A DNA stretch of 64,000 nt from Streptomyces glaucescens (GTDB lineage Bacteria > Actinomycetota > Actinomycetes > Streptomycetales > Streptomycetaceae), in NCBI RefSeq assembly GCF_000761215.1, contig NZ_CP009438.1, positions 1-64,000 on the forward strand, in the 5' to 3' direction. Each line of letters begins with the position of its first letter. The stretch's first letter is position 1. Both the position numbers and the translations under genes were made by a program. Positions 17,487 through 25,951 of this stretch are shown piece by piece. Under the pieces are notes generated by a model. That model had not been told where the DNA came from and searched no databases. It saw only the letters and a list, made by a program, of their open reading frames with translations.

Positions 17487-17642
17487 ATGGACGAACACGA
17501 GCTGAAGCGCGCGGCCGACGTGGGACTGGCGCAGCGAGAAGCCGACAAACGCACGGTGGAGCGCATGCGGACCATTGCTCTCCGGTTGTCCTGTGCCGGC
17601 TTCTTCTTCGGCCTCTGTGGTTGGCTGCTGGACAAGCTCTGA
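17487..17642 (+). CDS. small C-terminally anchored membrane protein
   Basis: Fifty-one residues: a charged helix (DEHELKRAADVGLAQREADK) and a hydrophobic C-terminal helix (IALRLSCAGFFFGLCGWLL). CAGGGGGAAG lies at ribosome-site distance from the ATG. Typical tail-anchored shape. No family recognised. It converges on the helicase gene. Confidence 0.55.
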   Translation: MDEHELKRAADVGLAQREADKRTVERMRTIALRLSCAGFFFGLCGWLLDKL

Positions 17643-17730
17643 GCCACGGTTCGCCGTCATCGCCGTCTGCTGTCGGTGGCGGTCACGGGATGTAGGTAGC
17701 GATGCCTGCCGTCACCGACCACAGCAGGGC

Positions 17731-20172
17731 CTACACCAGGAGGGCGGGGACGGCGTCCTCGGCCGTCCAGTCCCCGTCGAACAGCGCGGCGACCAGGCGG
17801 GCGTGTTCCTCGGGGAGCTGGCGGGCGCGGTGCTTGGTTCGGGCCTTGGCCAGCCAGGCGCCGATCTTGACGGTGTCGCCGTCGACGCGGATGCTCTCGC
17901 GGGCAGTGGGGGCGCGGCCCTCGCGGTGGAGGAAGAGTTCCAGCAGTTGCACGGTCTGTTCGAAGGTGCGGCGGGTGCGGCGGGCGGGGGTGAGCGGGTT
18001 GTTCTCGGGGGTGAGGCCCAGGGCGGTCATCAGCTGCTGCTGGCCATCGGCGAGGGCGTGCCAGGTGGTGAGCTGGCGGGCCAGCCAGGAGCCGATCTTC
18101 ACGCCGCCGATCTGAGTGTCGCGGGTGAGGATGGCGGTGTCGGCGCCGGTGGCGAGGTGGGTGCGCAGCAGGTGGTATTTACGGTGCCAGTCTGGGCCGT
18201 GTGGGAGGCGCCAGTGGGGGTCGAGGGCGGTGAGGGCGTCGGCGCGGGCGGGGTCGAGGGTGTTCTTGATGGCGAGGTGGCGTTGTTCGGCGAGCCAGGC
18301 GCCGACGGGGGTGGTGGCGGGGGCGGCGAGGTGGCCGTGGGTGCGCAGGTAGTCGGCGGCCGCGGTCAGGCGGGCGCGCCAGGCGGCGTCGTGCTTGTCC
18401 CAGATCATGCCGAGGGCGTCGAGTTCGGCGGTCCAGTCAGCGTCGAGGCGGCCGGCCGTCGCCGCGTCGCGCATGGTGGTGATGAAGGTGCCGAGCTTGT
18501 AGCCGGTGGGGTCGGTGTAGTCGGCGGGGACGTCGAGGTGACCGTAGTGGTCGCGGTAGGACTGGGCGGCGGCGAGCCCGAGGCGGCGGGAGCGGGAGAC
18601 CACGGGGTCGCGGGGGTCGAAGGAGGCCAGGTCCATCGCGCGGGCGATGCGTTCGGGGTGGACGGTGAAGTCGAAGCGCCAGCGGCGTTCGATGACGTCG
18701 CTGGTCTCCTTCGGCAGGCGGTTGGCCTTGTCGGGGAGGCGTTCGAGGATGCGGTGGTCGTGGCTGGCCAGCGCGCAGGCGATCGCCCACACCGGCTCGT
18801 AAGCGGTGCCGAGGATGTTGTCGGGTTCGGTGCCGGGCGGGATGTAGACGGGGACGATCAGGCTCGCGGTCTTCCCGGAGACGTCCAGGCGCAAGGCGCG
18901 GCCGAGGGCCTGGACGCAGCGGATGACGCTGCGGGTGGGGTCGGCGAAGACGATCGCGTCGACGCTGGGAATGTCGACACCCTCGGCGATCAGGCGGGAG
19001 TTGGCGAGGATCGCGCAGTCGGCGGCGGCGAAGGCGGCGAAGATGTCGGCGCGCTGGGCGGGGGTGTGCTCGCCGTGCGCGAAGAACAGCTGCGGGGTGA
19101 TGACCGGGACGAGGCCGGGATCCGTTTTGGTCAGCAGGCGCAGGGTATGGGGGAGCTCGCGGGCGAAGCGGCGGGCGTCAGAGACGAGGTTGAAGTAGAC
19201 CAGCACCTTCTTCAGGCCGTGCTCGGTCATGGCGCGCAGGACGGCCAGGTGCAAGGCGGTGGTGCGCAGCACGCCCTCCTGGTCCTCGCCGCTGCCGCCG
19301 CCCGGCAGGCGGGTGCCGAGGGTGGGGGTGGGGAGGTTGAGGCGGCGGCGCAGGTCGGCGTCGGTGAGGGTGGGCACCACGATGCGGTAGTCCGCCGCCC
19401 GGCCGTCCTCGACCGCCTGCGCGAGCGGGTACTCGAAGACCTTCTTTCCGTATACCTGCTCGTTGTCCATGGAGTTGGCGAACGCGTCCACGACCGGCTC
19501 CGGGGTGCGGCGGCGGCGCGGGCGGGTGGTGTCGGCGGACTCCGCCAGCTCCGGGGCGGCGAAGATGCGCGGGGTGGCGGTCATGTAGAGGCGGCGGTCG
19601 GCGAGGATCCGCTTCGCGTCGTTGACGATCGCCCACTTCTTGTCGGCCCGGCCCGCGATTCGGTGCGCCTCGTCCATGATGGCCAGGTCGAACGGTGGCA
19701 CGGTGTACTTCGTGCTGCGGGTCTGCTCGATTTTGTCCAGGGAGTCGTAGGTGCAGATCACCGTCAATGCCGGGATCTGGTCCTGCTCCTCCCCCACGAC
19801 CGACATCAGGGCGGCCAGTGTGTGCGGGTTGGTGATCGAGCCGACGCGTGCGGCCGCGAGGTCCTCGTGGCCGGCGGTGTCCATCGAGGAGGCGATCACC
19901 ATGTGCTCGCCATGGCCGTCTCGGCGCCACGCCAGAGCGGTCTGGGCTGCCAAGTCCAGCGTGGGCACGACGAACAGCACGAGTTTGGCGTCGAGTTCGT
20001 CCGCCACGCGGATGGACACTACCGTCTTACCGGTTCCTGTCGCTGCCACGAGAAGCCCTCGCGTCCCGGGGCGCCGGAGGTGTCGGACTGCTCGTTGAAC
20101 CGCCTTGAGTTGATGCGGGAACAACGGGCGCTTCTTAGGGCCGCCGGGTGGGGGCGTCTCAACCAGCGTCAT
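17731..20172 (-). CDS. superfamily II DEAD/DEAH helicase with helicase-associated domains (TtrA-like)
   Basis: An 813-residue intact helicase. Residues 43-50 are the P-loop (AATGTGKT), followed by IMDEAHR (DEAH box), MTATPRIF (motif III), and the second RecA domain with ILANSRLIAEGVDIPS and FADPTRS, ending in QALGRALR (motif VI). From ~480 come four helicase-associated repeats of ~65 residues rich in W and G (LGTFITTMRDA, VGAWLAEQRHL, IGSWLARQL, IGAWLAKARTK). This architecture is that of TtrA-like helicases found near Streptomyces telomeres and linked in linear plasmids to conjugal transfer of ends. It lies 109 bases downstream of nurA on the same strand. Broken copies occur at 12660, 14505 and 46.4-47.3 kb. 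Confidence 0.9.
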   Translation of the reverse strand: MTLVETPPPGGPKKRPLFPHQLKAVQRAVRHLRRPGTRGLLVAATGTGKTVVSIRVADELDAKLVLFVVPTLDLAAQTALAWRRDGHGEHMVIASSMDTAGHEDLAAARVGSITNPHTLAALMSVVGEEQDQIPALTVICTYDSLDKIEQTRSTKYTVPPFDLAIMDEAHRIAGRADKKWAIVNDAKRILADRRLYMTATPRIFAAPELAESADTTRPRRRRTPEPVVDAFANSMDNEQVYGKKVFEYPLAQAVEDGRAADYRIVVPTLTDADLRRRLNLPTPTLGTRLPGGGSGEDQEGVLRTTALHLAVLRAMTEHGLKKVLVYFNLVSDARRFARELPHTLRLLTKTDPGLVPVITPQLFFAHGEHTPAQRADIFAAFAAADCAILANSRLIAEGVDIPSVDAIVFADPTRSVIRCVQALGRALRLDVSGKTASLIVPVYIPPGTEPDNILGTAYEPVWAIACALASHDHRILERLPDKANRLPKETSDVIERRWRFDFTVHPERIARAMDLASFDPRDPVVSRSRRLGLAAAQSYRDHYGHLDVPADYTDPTGYKLGTFITTMRDAATAGRLDADWTAELDALGMIWDKHDAAWRARLTAAADYLRTHGHLAAPATTPVGAWLAEQRHLAIKNTLDPARADALTALDPHWRLPHGPDWHRKYHLLRTHLATGADTAILTRDTQIGGVKIGSWLARQLTTWHALADGQQQLMTALGLTPENNPLTPARRTRRTFEQTVQLLELFLHREGRAPTARESIRVDGDTVKIGAWLAKARTKHRARQLPEEHARLVAALFDGDWTAEDAVPALLV

Positions 20173-20281
20173 ATTGGCAACCTCAACACAGGGGGCGCGG
20201 CAGTATCGGTGTCCAGGGCTGTCTGGGACATCCTGGCAAACTGATGCTGCAGCGCGAAGCGGAAATGCGAGGAACTGCGAC

Positions 20282-21316
20282 TCAGCTCACCGCTGCCACG
20301 CGTAGGGCCCTGCTGAGCAGGGCAGGGTTGCCCAGGCGGCGGCGCAGTTCCCTCTCCAGCCCGGCGACCGGCACCAGGTTCTGGGGGGCCCGGGCGTCTT
20401 TGTACTCGCAACTGGCGTACCGCGGCAGTACCAGTTGCGAGAGGTTGGCCAAGGCGATCGCCTCCGGGGCGGGGATGTCGGCGGCGCATTCCAGCCGTAC
20501 TATTCCGGCCCACGGGGCGCCGGGCGTACACGGTAGGCGTAGGTACCAGGCGTGCCGGTCCCAGGAGGTGCCCATCAAGAACACCGGGGTGCGTTCGCCG
20601 GCGGCCAGGGCGCTGACCATCGCGTGCAGGTCGGGCGGCAGGTAGGCGGTGCGGTGGGACTTGATGAGCCCCAGCGCTCGCGGCAGATGGGTGCGGCCGC
20701 GCAGCGGACCGTCCACCACCAGCAGGTCCGAGCCGGCGGCGACGCCGTGGCCGGCCAGGGCAGTGCGGGCGTTGGCGGCGACGAGAATTTCAAGGTCGCC
20801 GAGTCGGCGTTGCAGCGCCGCAGAGAGCAGCACTGCAAGGTTTTCTTCCTGGTCGTCAAAGGTGATGTTGGCCTGGTAGGTACCGGCCGTGGTGGGCACG
20901 TCGACGGCGTTGGTGGCGGTGGTGAACAGGCCTCGCCGGGATTCGATGGTCAGCAGGTGCGCGCCACGGTCGGGGCAGCAGCACACGGTGCCGGCCGCAT
21001 AGGAGGCGCATAGTGCCATCTGGGCGTCGTCGGCGCGGTTGATGGCGCTTGGGGCCGGTTCGGCGGCCGGGGGCTGCTCGATCCAGATGCGGGCCTCGAC
21101 GCGGCGTACGCCGTCGACGAACAGTACTGCGCCGGGGTCGGGCACGTGGGAGGTCGAGATGGGCTTCCAGTCGGCCGGGGCGAGTTCGAGGTCGGGGATG
21201 ACTTTGGCGGTCGAGTCCCCGATGGTGTTCTCGGCGTTTTCGACGCTGGAGCCGTAGGTGGGGTCCCAGCCGTCGACATGGAATCGCATCCGGGCCGCAT
21301 GTGCCGTGCTTGTCAT
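20282..21316 (-). CDS. nurA: NurA-like nuclease
   Basis: A 344-residue protein that fits the NurA fold (an RNase H-like 5'-3' nuclease that works with HerA). Visible motifs: FVDGVRRVEARIW with the catalytic-type D68, LLVVDGPLRGR with D202, a SHRTAYLPP segment (~220) and the late AWYLRLP...GIVRLECA strand pair where NurA has its final tyrosine and acidic/histidine residues. Four closely spaced cysteines at ~103-114 (ALCASYAAGTVCCCPD) are unusual. Its start overlaps the sbcC stop by four bases (ATGA), so it is co-translated with the Rad50-like ATPase. Assigned by motif and by position in a herA-sbcD-sbcC-nurA order; moderately sure. Confidence 0.75.
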   Translation of the reverse strand: MTSTAHAARMRFHVDGWDPTYGSSVENAENTIGDSTAKVIPDLELAPADWKPISTSHVPDPGAVLFVDGVRRVEARIWIEQPPAAEPAPSAINRADDAQMALCASYAAGTVCCCPDRGAHLLTIESRRGLFTTATNAVDVPTTAGTYQANITFDDQEENLAVLLSAALQRRLGDLEILVAANARTALAGHGVAAGSDLLVVDGPLRGRTHLPRALGLIKSHRTAYLPPDLHAMVSALAAGERTPVFLMGTSWDRHAWYLRLPCTPGAPWAGIVRLECAADIPAPEAIALANLSQLVLPRYASCEYKDARAPQNLVPVAGLERELRRRLGNPALLSRALRVAAVS

Positions 21317-24300
21317 GTGCCTTCCCGGGTGACGACGGAAGTGTGGGGGTCGCGGTGTACCTGGAAGCGGACCGGTACCCGTTCGGCGAGCCCGGTGACG
21401 TGGGTGATCACCCCGACCATCCGTTCCCCTTGGGCGAGATTTTCCAGGGTGTCGGCGACCATCTCGAGCGAGTCGGGATCAAGGGTGCCGAATCCTTCGT
21501 CGAGGAATATGGACTCGAGCTTCGTTGCGCCGCCCATGCCGGCCAGCTGGTCGGACAGGGCCAACGCCAGTGACAGGCTGGCCTGGAAGGTTTCGCCGCC
21601 GGACAGGGTGCGAACCGAGCGTTGTGAGTCGGCGTCGGAGTGGTCGATGACGTAGAACTCGCCTTTGTGGTGGCTGAGGTCGAATCGGTCACCCGACAAC
21701 CGGCGCAGCGACTGCGAGGCACCTGCGACCAGGGTGTCGAGGGCTGAATCGGCCAGCCACTGCGGGAACTTGTTGGACCGCATCAGCCTGGCCAGCTCGG
21801 CGGCCACCTGTTGCTGGGTGCGGGCGCTGTCGATCTTGTCCTGTATGGCGGCGGCGTCGGCGAGGCTGCGCTGGATCATCTCTACCTGGCCCCGGGCCCG
21901 CTCGGCTGCGACCGCTACCACCCGGGGGGCCTGGGCGGCGCGCCCAGGACCGTCGCCGAGGTCTTGGGGATCCAGGTCGTGGTCGCGCAGCAGACCCTGC
22001 AGTTGGCCCAGGAGTTGCTCGGCTTCGCTGTGTGCGGTGTGGGCGTCGGCTTGCGCGCGCAGGGTGTCGGCCTGCCGGTCGTCGGCCGCGCGGGTGGCCC
22101 AGGCGGCCAGGCTGGCCCAGGCGGCGGCGAGGTCGTCGGTGTCCAGGCTCGGCGGTTTGAGGGCCGCCACCGCGTCCCGGGCAGCGGTCAGCTCGGACCA
22201 GGCGGTCGCGGTGCGAGCCTGCCACTGCTGCTGTTCGGCCTCCGCCGCCTTGAGTGCCTCGCGTGTCTGGCTTGCCTCGGCTGTGGCGGTCTCCACGGCC
22301 GCTTCGAGGCGGTCGCATTCCTCCAGTAGGCCCGGCAGTGCATCTGTGGGCGGCGCCTGGTCCAGCAGCGTCTGCAGTTCACTCAGGCGGTCGGTCAGGG
22401 TGCTCTGCGCGTGGTCGGCGGCTGCCCTCTGCTGGACGGCGGTGGTGTGGACGCTGTGGGCGGTGGCGTGTGCTTGCTCGGCTGCTTCCAGCGTGGCGGT
22501 CGCGTCCTGGTGGGCCTGATGGCAGGTGGCGGCCTCGGCCTGGGCGGCTGAGAGGTCGTTTTCCACCGTGGATCTCTGGGCCTGGGCCCACGCTTCCAGG
22601 TCGGACCAGGCGGAGGTCACGTCATGGGTGTCGACGGCGGGCGGGTCGAGTTCGGCCAGGGCGCCCAGCTGCGTGTGGAGGTCGCTGCGGGTGCGATCGA
22701 TCTCCCTTTGCAGCGTGGCGACGGCCGCAGTGGCGGAGGTGTGCGCGGCTTCGGCCTCCTGTGCCGCGGCACGTGCCTGTTGCTCGGCGGCGACCAACTG
22801 GTCACGGGCTGCAGCGCGTTCGTCAAGATGGGCGCGGTCGGCGTCGCAGTCGCGTTCGGTGTCGGCAGGACGATCGGGCAGCAGCGTGCCCAGCCGCTCA
22901 TCGAGCAGGGTGCGCCGCTGGGTCAGGGTGTCCGCGGCGCGCTGCTTGGCGGCAACCGTCGTGGTGGCGGCCTGATGCTGGGAAAGCAGGTCACGGTGTT
23001 CGCGGACCGCAGCGTCACGCGCGGCCTGGGCGGCGGCCAGGGCCGGGTCGGACAGCGGCGGCGGGAGGATGGTGACGCTCTGCTCGCAGACCGGGCAGGC
23101 GTGGCCCACCTGGAGCTGAGGGCGTAGCTGGGCGGCACCGGCGAGGGTGCGGGCTTCCTCGAGGGCGGCCGTGGCCGCGTCGAGACGCACCTGCGCGCCG
23201 GTGACCGCACTGTCGGCCTGGGCGACTGCCTCCACGGCGTCATCCAGCTCGCTGGTGGCGTCGGTGAGGGAGCGGGTGACGTCAAGGAGCTGGTCGAGTA
23301 CCTCGCGCGCCTCGGTGAGCCGGCTGCCGTCGCCGGCGGCGGTGAGCGCGGAAGCGGCCTGGTTGTGCCGGTCGCGAGCCGCGGCCAGCTGGGTGGCGGC
23401 GGCGTCGGCCTGCCGTGCCAGAGCCGCTGCCCGGCTGGTCAGATCACTGGCACCGTGGGGGGCTTGGACGGGAGCCAGCATCTGTTGGCGACGCTGCAAA
23501 GCCGCGTACGCCTGTTGTACCCGGTCGCGGCGGCCACGGGTCTCCTCGGCGGTGCGGCGAGCCTCGGTGACGGCGTCTGCCAGCGCCCGTAGCCGCTCCT
23601 CGCTCTGCGCCAGCTCTTGGCGGGCACGCTGCGCGGCCGCGATGACTGCGTCGCGGCGCCCGACCAAGCCGGCCTTCTCGGTGTAGCGGTCGCGGGCAAT
23701 GTTGAGGACAGCGCGCTGCGGGCCGGATTGGGCAGCTTTGGTGGCGTCGGCCAGGGTCTGGGCGGCCGCGTCGGCGGCGTCGCGGGCCGTGTGGGCGGCT
23801 GTCTGGGCCTCCACGGCACGGCGCTGCAGCTCTCCGATGCCGTCTGGGGCGCGGAGGGGGGTGAGCCGGGCGAGTTCGGTGCGCAGAGTGGCGACACGTG
23901 CGTGGGCATCGCTGGCGCGGGAGTGTGCCTCGGCGACGCGGGGCACGAGCTGGTCGACGGTGGCGGCCAGCTGTCCCAGTGCCGACAGGCGTGCCTGGGC
24001 GTCGGCCTCGGCTTGCGGGGTAGCGTCGGCGTGCCGGCTCAGCTGGTCGGTGAGGACCTCGATCTCCTTGGCTGCTTCAGCCGCCTGGGCGCCGGCGCGT
24101 TTGCCGATGCCTTCGTAGTGGGCGGCTCCGAGGAGCTTGAGCAGGATCTGCTGCCGGTCGCGGGCGTTGGCGGACAGGAAGCGGGCGAAGTCGCCCTGGG
24201 GCAGGACGACGCACTGGCAGAAGTCGTCGAAGGACAGGCCGAGCAACTGCTCGATGGCGGCGTTGAGTTCCTTGATTTCTCCGGCCAGTACATCCGGCTG

Positions 24301-24666
24301 TGGCCCGTCTGCGTCGGTGACGACCGCCGTGGGGTCGGCGAACTTCACCAGGCTGACGGTCTTTTGCTGGATCTGTTGGCCGACGCGGCGGACTTCGCGG
24401 GCGACTTGGTAGCGCTGGGATGCGACGTCGAAGGTGAGCGAGACCGTGCAGCGGTTGCTCGTGGGGGCGAGCGCGTAGGCGATGGCGTTGCTGCGGCCCC
24501 ACCGGTAGGCCGAGCCGTACAGGGCGAAGGTCAGGGCGTCGAGAACGGTGGACTTGCCTGACCCGGTAGGGCCGACGAGGGCGAAGTAGTCGGCGTCGGT
24601 GAAGTCGACCACGGTGGGAGCGCGGAAACCGGCGAAGCCGTTGAGCTCCAGGCGAACGGGACGCAT
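21313..24666 (-). CDS. sbcC: SbcC/Rad50 ATPase subunit of DNA-end nuclease
   Basis: A 1117-residue protein. Walker A is at 32-40 (GPTGSGKST), with the Q-loop at VVLPQGDFARFL. Long coiled coils flank a zinc hook (CPVC within VGHACPVCEQSV, ~522), which joins two complexes. The ABC signature LSGGETFQASLSLALALSDQ lies at ~1025 and Walker B SIFLDEGFGTLD at ~1052. SbcC with SbcD opens and trims DNA ends and hairpins. The ATG at 24666 has AAAGGAATC upstream; the gap to sbcD is 38 bases. Because this copy lies in a telomere-proximal herA/nurA cluster it is probably an accessory paralogue, not the housekeeping pair. Confidence 0.93.
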   Translation of the reverse strand: MRPVRLELNGFAGFRAPTVVDFTDADYFALVGPTGSGKSTVLDALTFALYGSAYRWGRSNAIAYALAPTSNRCTVSLTFDVASQRYQVAREVRRVGQQIQQKTVSLVKFADPTAVVTDADGPQPDVLAGEIKELNAAIEQLLGLSFDDFCQCVVLPQGDFARFLSANARDRQQILLKLLGAAHYEGIGKRAGAQAAEAAKEIEVLTDQLSRHADATPQAEADAQARLSALGQLAATVDQLVPRVAEAHSRASDAHARVATLRTELARLTPLRAPDGIGELQRRAVEAQTAAHTARDAADAAAQTLADATKAAQSGPQRAVLNIARDRYTEKAGLVGRRDAVIAAAQRARQELAQSEERLRALADAVTEARRTAEETRGRRDRVQQAYAALQRRQQMLAPVQAPHGASDLTSRAAALARQADAAATQLAAARDRHNQAASALTAAGDGSRLTEAREVLDQLLDVTRSLTDATSELDDAVEAVAQADSAVTGAQVRLDAATAALEEARTLAGAAQLRPQLQVGHACPVCEQSVTILPPPLSDPALAAAQAARDAAVREHRDLLSQHQAATTTVAAKQRAADTLTQRRTLLDERLGTLLPDRPADTERDCDADRAHLDERAAARDQLVAAEQQARAAAQEAEAAHTSATAAVATLQREIDRTRSDLHTQLGALAELDPPAVDTHDVTSAWSDLEAWAQAQRSTVENDLSAAQAEAATCHQAHQDATATLEAAEQAHATAHSVHTTAVQQRAAADHAQSTLTDRLSELQTLLDQAPPTDALPGLLEECDRLEAAVETATAEASQTREALKAAEAEQQQWQARTATAWSELTAARDAVAALKPPSLDTDDLAAAWASLAAWATRAADDRQADTLRAQADAHTAHSEAEQLLGQLQGLLRDHDLDPQDLGDGPGRAAQAPRVVAVAAERARGQVEMIQRSLADAAAIQDKIDSARTQQQVAAELARLMRSNKFPQWLADSALDTLVAGASQSLRRLSGDRFDLSHHKGEFYVIDHSDADSQRSVRTLSGGETFQASLSLALALSDQLAGMGGATKLESIFLDEGFGTLDPDSLEMVADTLENLAQGERMVGVITHVTGLAERVPVRFQVHRDPHTSVVTREGT

Positions 24667-24704
24667 GTTGAGGGATTCCTTTAGCGGGTGTCAGGGCCGC
24701 TGGG

Positions 24705-25874
24705 TCAGGAGCGGGCGGTCGAGCGGGTCAGGTCGTCGTGCAGGTGGTTGAACAGGGCCGTGACCCGGTCGTCGCTGACGCCGACGCTGTGGCAGTAGTC
24801 GGAGAACAGTTGCGCAGGCGTCTTGGTCGGCTGGTGGGTGGCGATGCCCGCCGTGGCGCCGGTGCTCGCGTGGTCGGGGTGGATGCGGATTTCGAGGGCG
24901 TTGGGGAGGGCTTCCAGCAGGTCGTCGCGCATGCCAGCGTAGGCGGGCTGGGTGATCACGAGCCGGAGGTAATCCTCGCCGTAGACGGCGGGGTCGGCGG
25001 TGAGCTGGGCGACGGTCCCCTCGATGGTGCGCAGCCTGCGGCCGGCAGTGACCGGGATGTCGGTGATCTTCGCGGGGGTGCCGGGAGAGGCTTCGACGAG
25101 GCAGACCACGTGGGTGTTGTTCTGCTCGCCGAAGTCGATCGCATAGGGGGATCCGCTGTAGTGCACCGGGCAGGCGGCCGGGATCGTCTGTCGGCGGTGC
25201 AGGTGGCCCAGGGCCACGTAGTGCGCTTCGACGGGGAAGATAGCGGCGGGCACGTGGTATTCCATGATCGATTGGGCTGCCCGCTCGCCGCCGCCGAAGA
25301 CGCCGCCGGTGCACGTCAGGTGGGCCATGACGATGTTGACGGCGTCGGAGGTGAAAGCCCCTGTCAGGTTGTCCAGGACATCTCGGATGAGCTGGTCGTA
25401 GGCGCCGACGTTCTGGGACGGGGTGTTGGCGATGATCTCCGCGGCGCGGACGGCGTAGCGCTGGGAGAGAAACGGCAGAACGGCGACGTTGACGCGCTCG
25501 TCGGTGGACTTGGCGCGGAAGCTGTGCACGCCGCCCTTTGCGGCCGGGCGGGCCTGGCCATAGACGTGGATGCCGGCGATGTCCATCAGCGGCTTGTAGG
25601 CCTCGAGTGTGGCACCGTGGTCGTGGTTGCCGGCGATCAGGACGACCTCGATGTCCTGCTTGGCCAGTTGCAGCAGGGTGCGCACGACAAGCCTTTGGGC
25701 GTCCGCGGTGGGCGCGGCGTTCTCGTAGAGGTCGCCGGCGATGAGGACGGCATCGACGTCGTTGCCGACGGCTATCTGGGTGATCTCACGCAGTACGCCT
25801 GCCTGCTCCTCGAGCCGGTTACGGCCCTTGAGGGTCTTGCCGACATGCCAGTCGGAGGTATGCAGAAACTTCAC
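24705..25874 (-). CDS. sbcD: SbcD/Mre11 nuclease subunit
   Basis: A 389-residue metallophosphoesterase with all Mre11 motifs: TSDWHVGK (D8, H10), GDLYENAAP (47-55), GNHDHG (82-87), MAHLTCTGG with its histidine, and ALGHLHRRQ near 223. These bind two manganese ions and give endonuclease and 3'-5' exonuclease activity. The C-terminal ~90 residues form the capping and SbcC-binding part. Follows the herA-like gene by 77 bases and precedes sbcC by 38, on the same strand, consistent with one transcript. Confidence 0.93.
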   Translation of the reverse strand: MKFLHTSDWHVGKTLKGRNRLEEQAGVLREITQIAVGNDVDAVLIAGDLYENAAPTADAQRLVVRTLLQLAKQDIEVVLIAGNHDHGATLEAYKPLMDIAGIHVYGQARPAAKGGVHSFRAKSTDERVNVAVLPFLSQRYAVRAAEIIANTPSQNVGAYDQLIRDVLDNLTGAFTSDAVNIVMAHLTCTGGVFGGGERAAQSIMEYHVPAAIFPVEAHYVALGHLHRRQTIPAACPVHYSGSPYAIDFGEQNNTHVVCLVEASPGTPAKITDIPVTAGRRLRTIEGTVAQLTADPAVYGEDYLRLVITQPAYAGMRDDLLEALPNALEIRIHPDHASTGATAGIATHQPTKTPAQLFSDYCHSVGVSDDRVTALFNHLHDDLTRSTARS

Positions 25875-25951
25875 CGGGTCGGTCCTTTTCGGATGGCTGA
25901 AGCACAGCAGCGGATTGCGTCAGGCGTGATCTGAAAGCGCGTCGGCGGACG

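Noticed and set aside
17575..20244. A long open plus-strand frame of 889 codons
   Set aside because: It is the complementary shadow of the intact helicase; the product is Gly/Val/Ala-rich nonsense with no family features.
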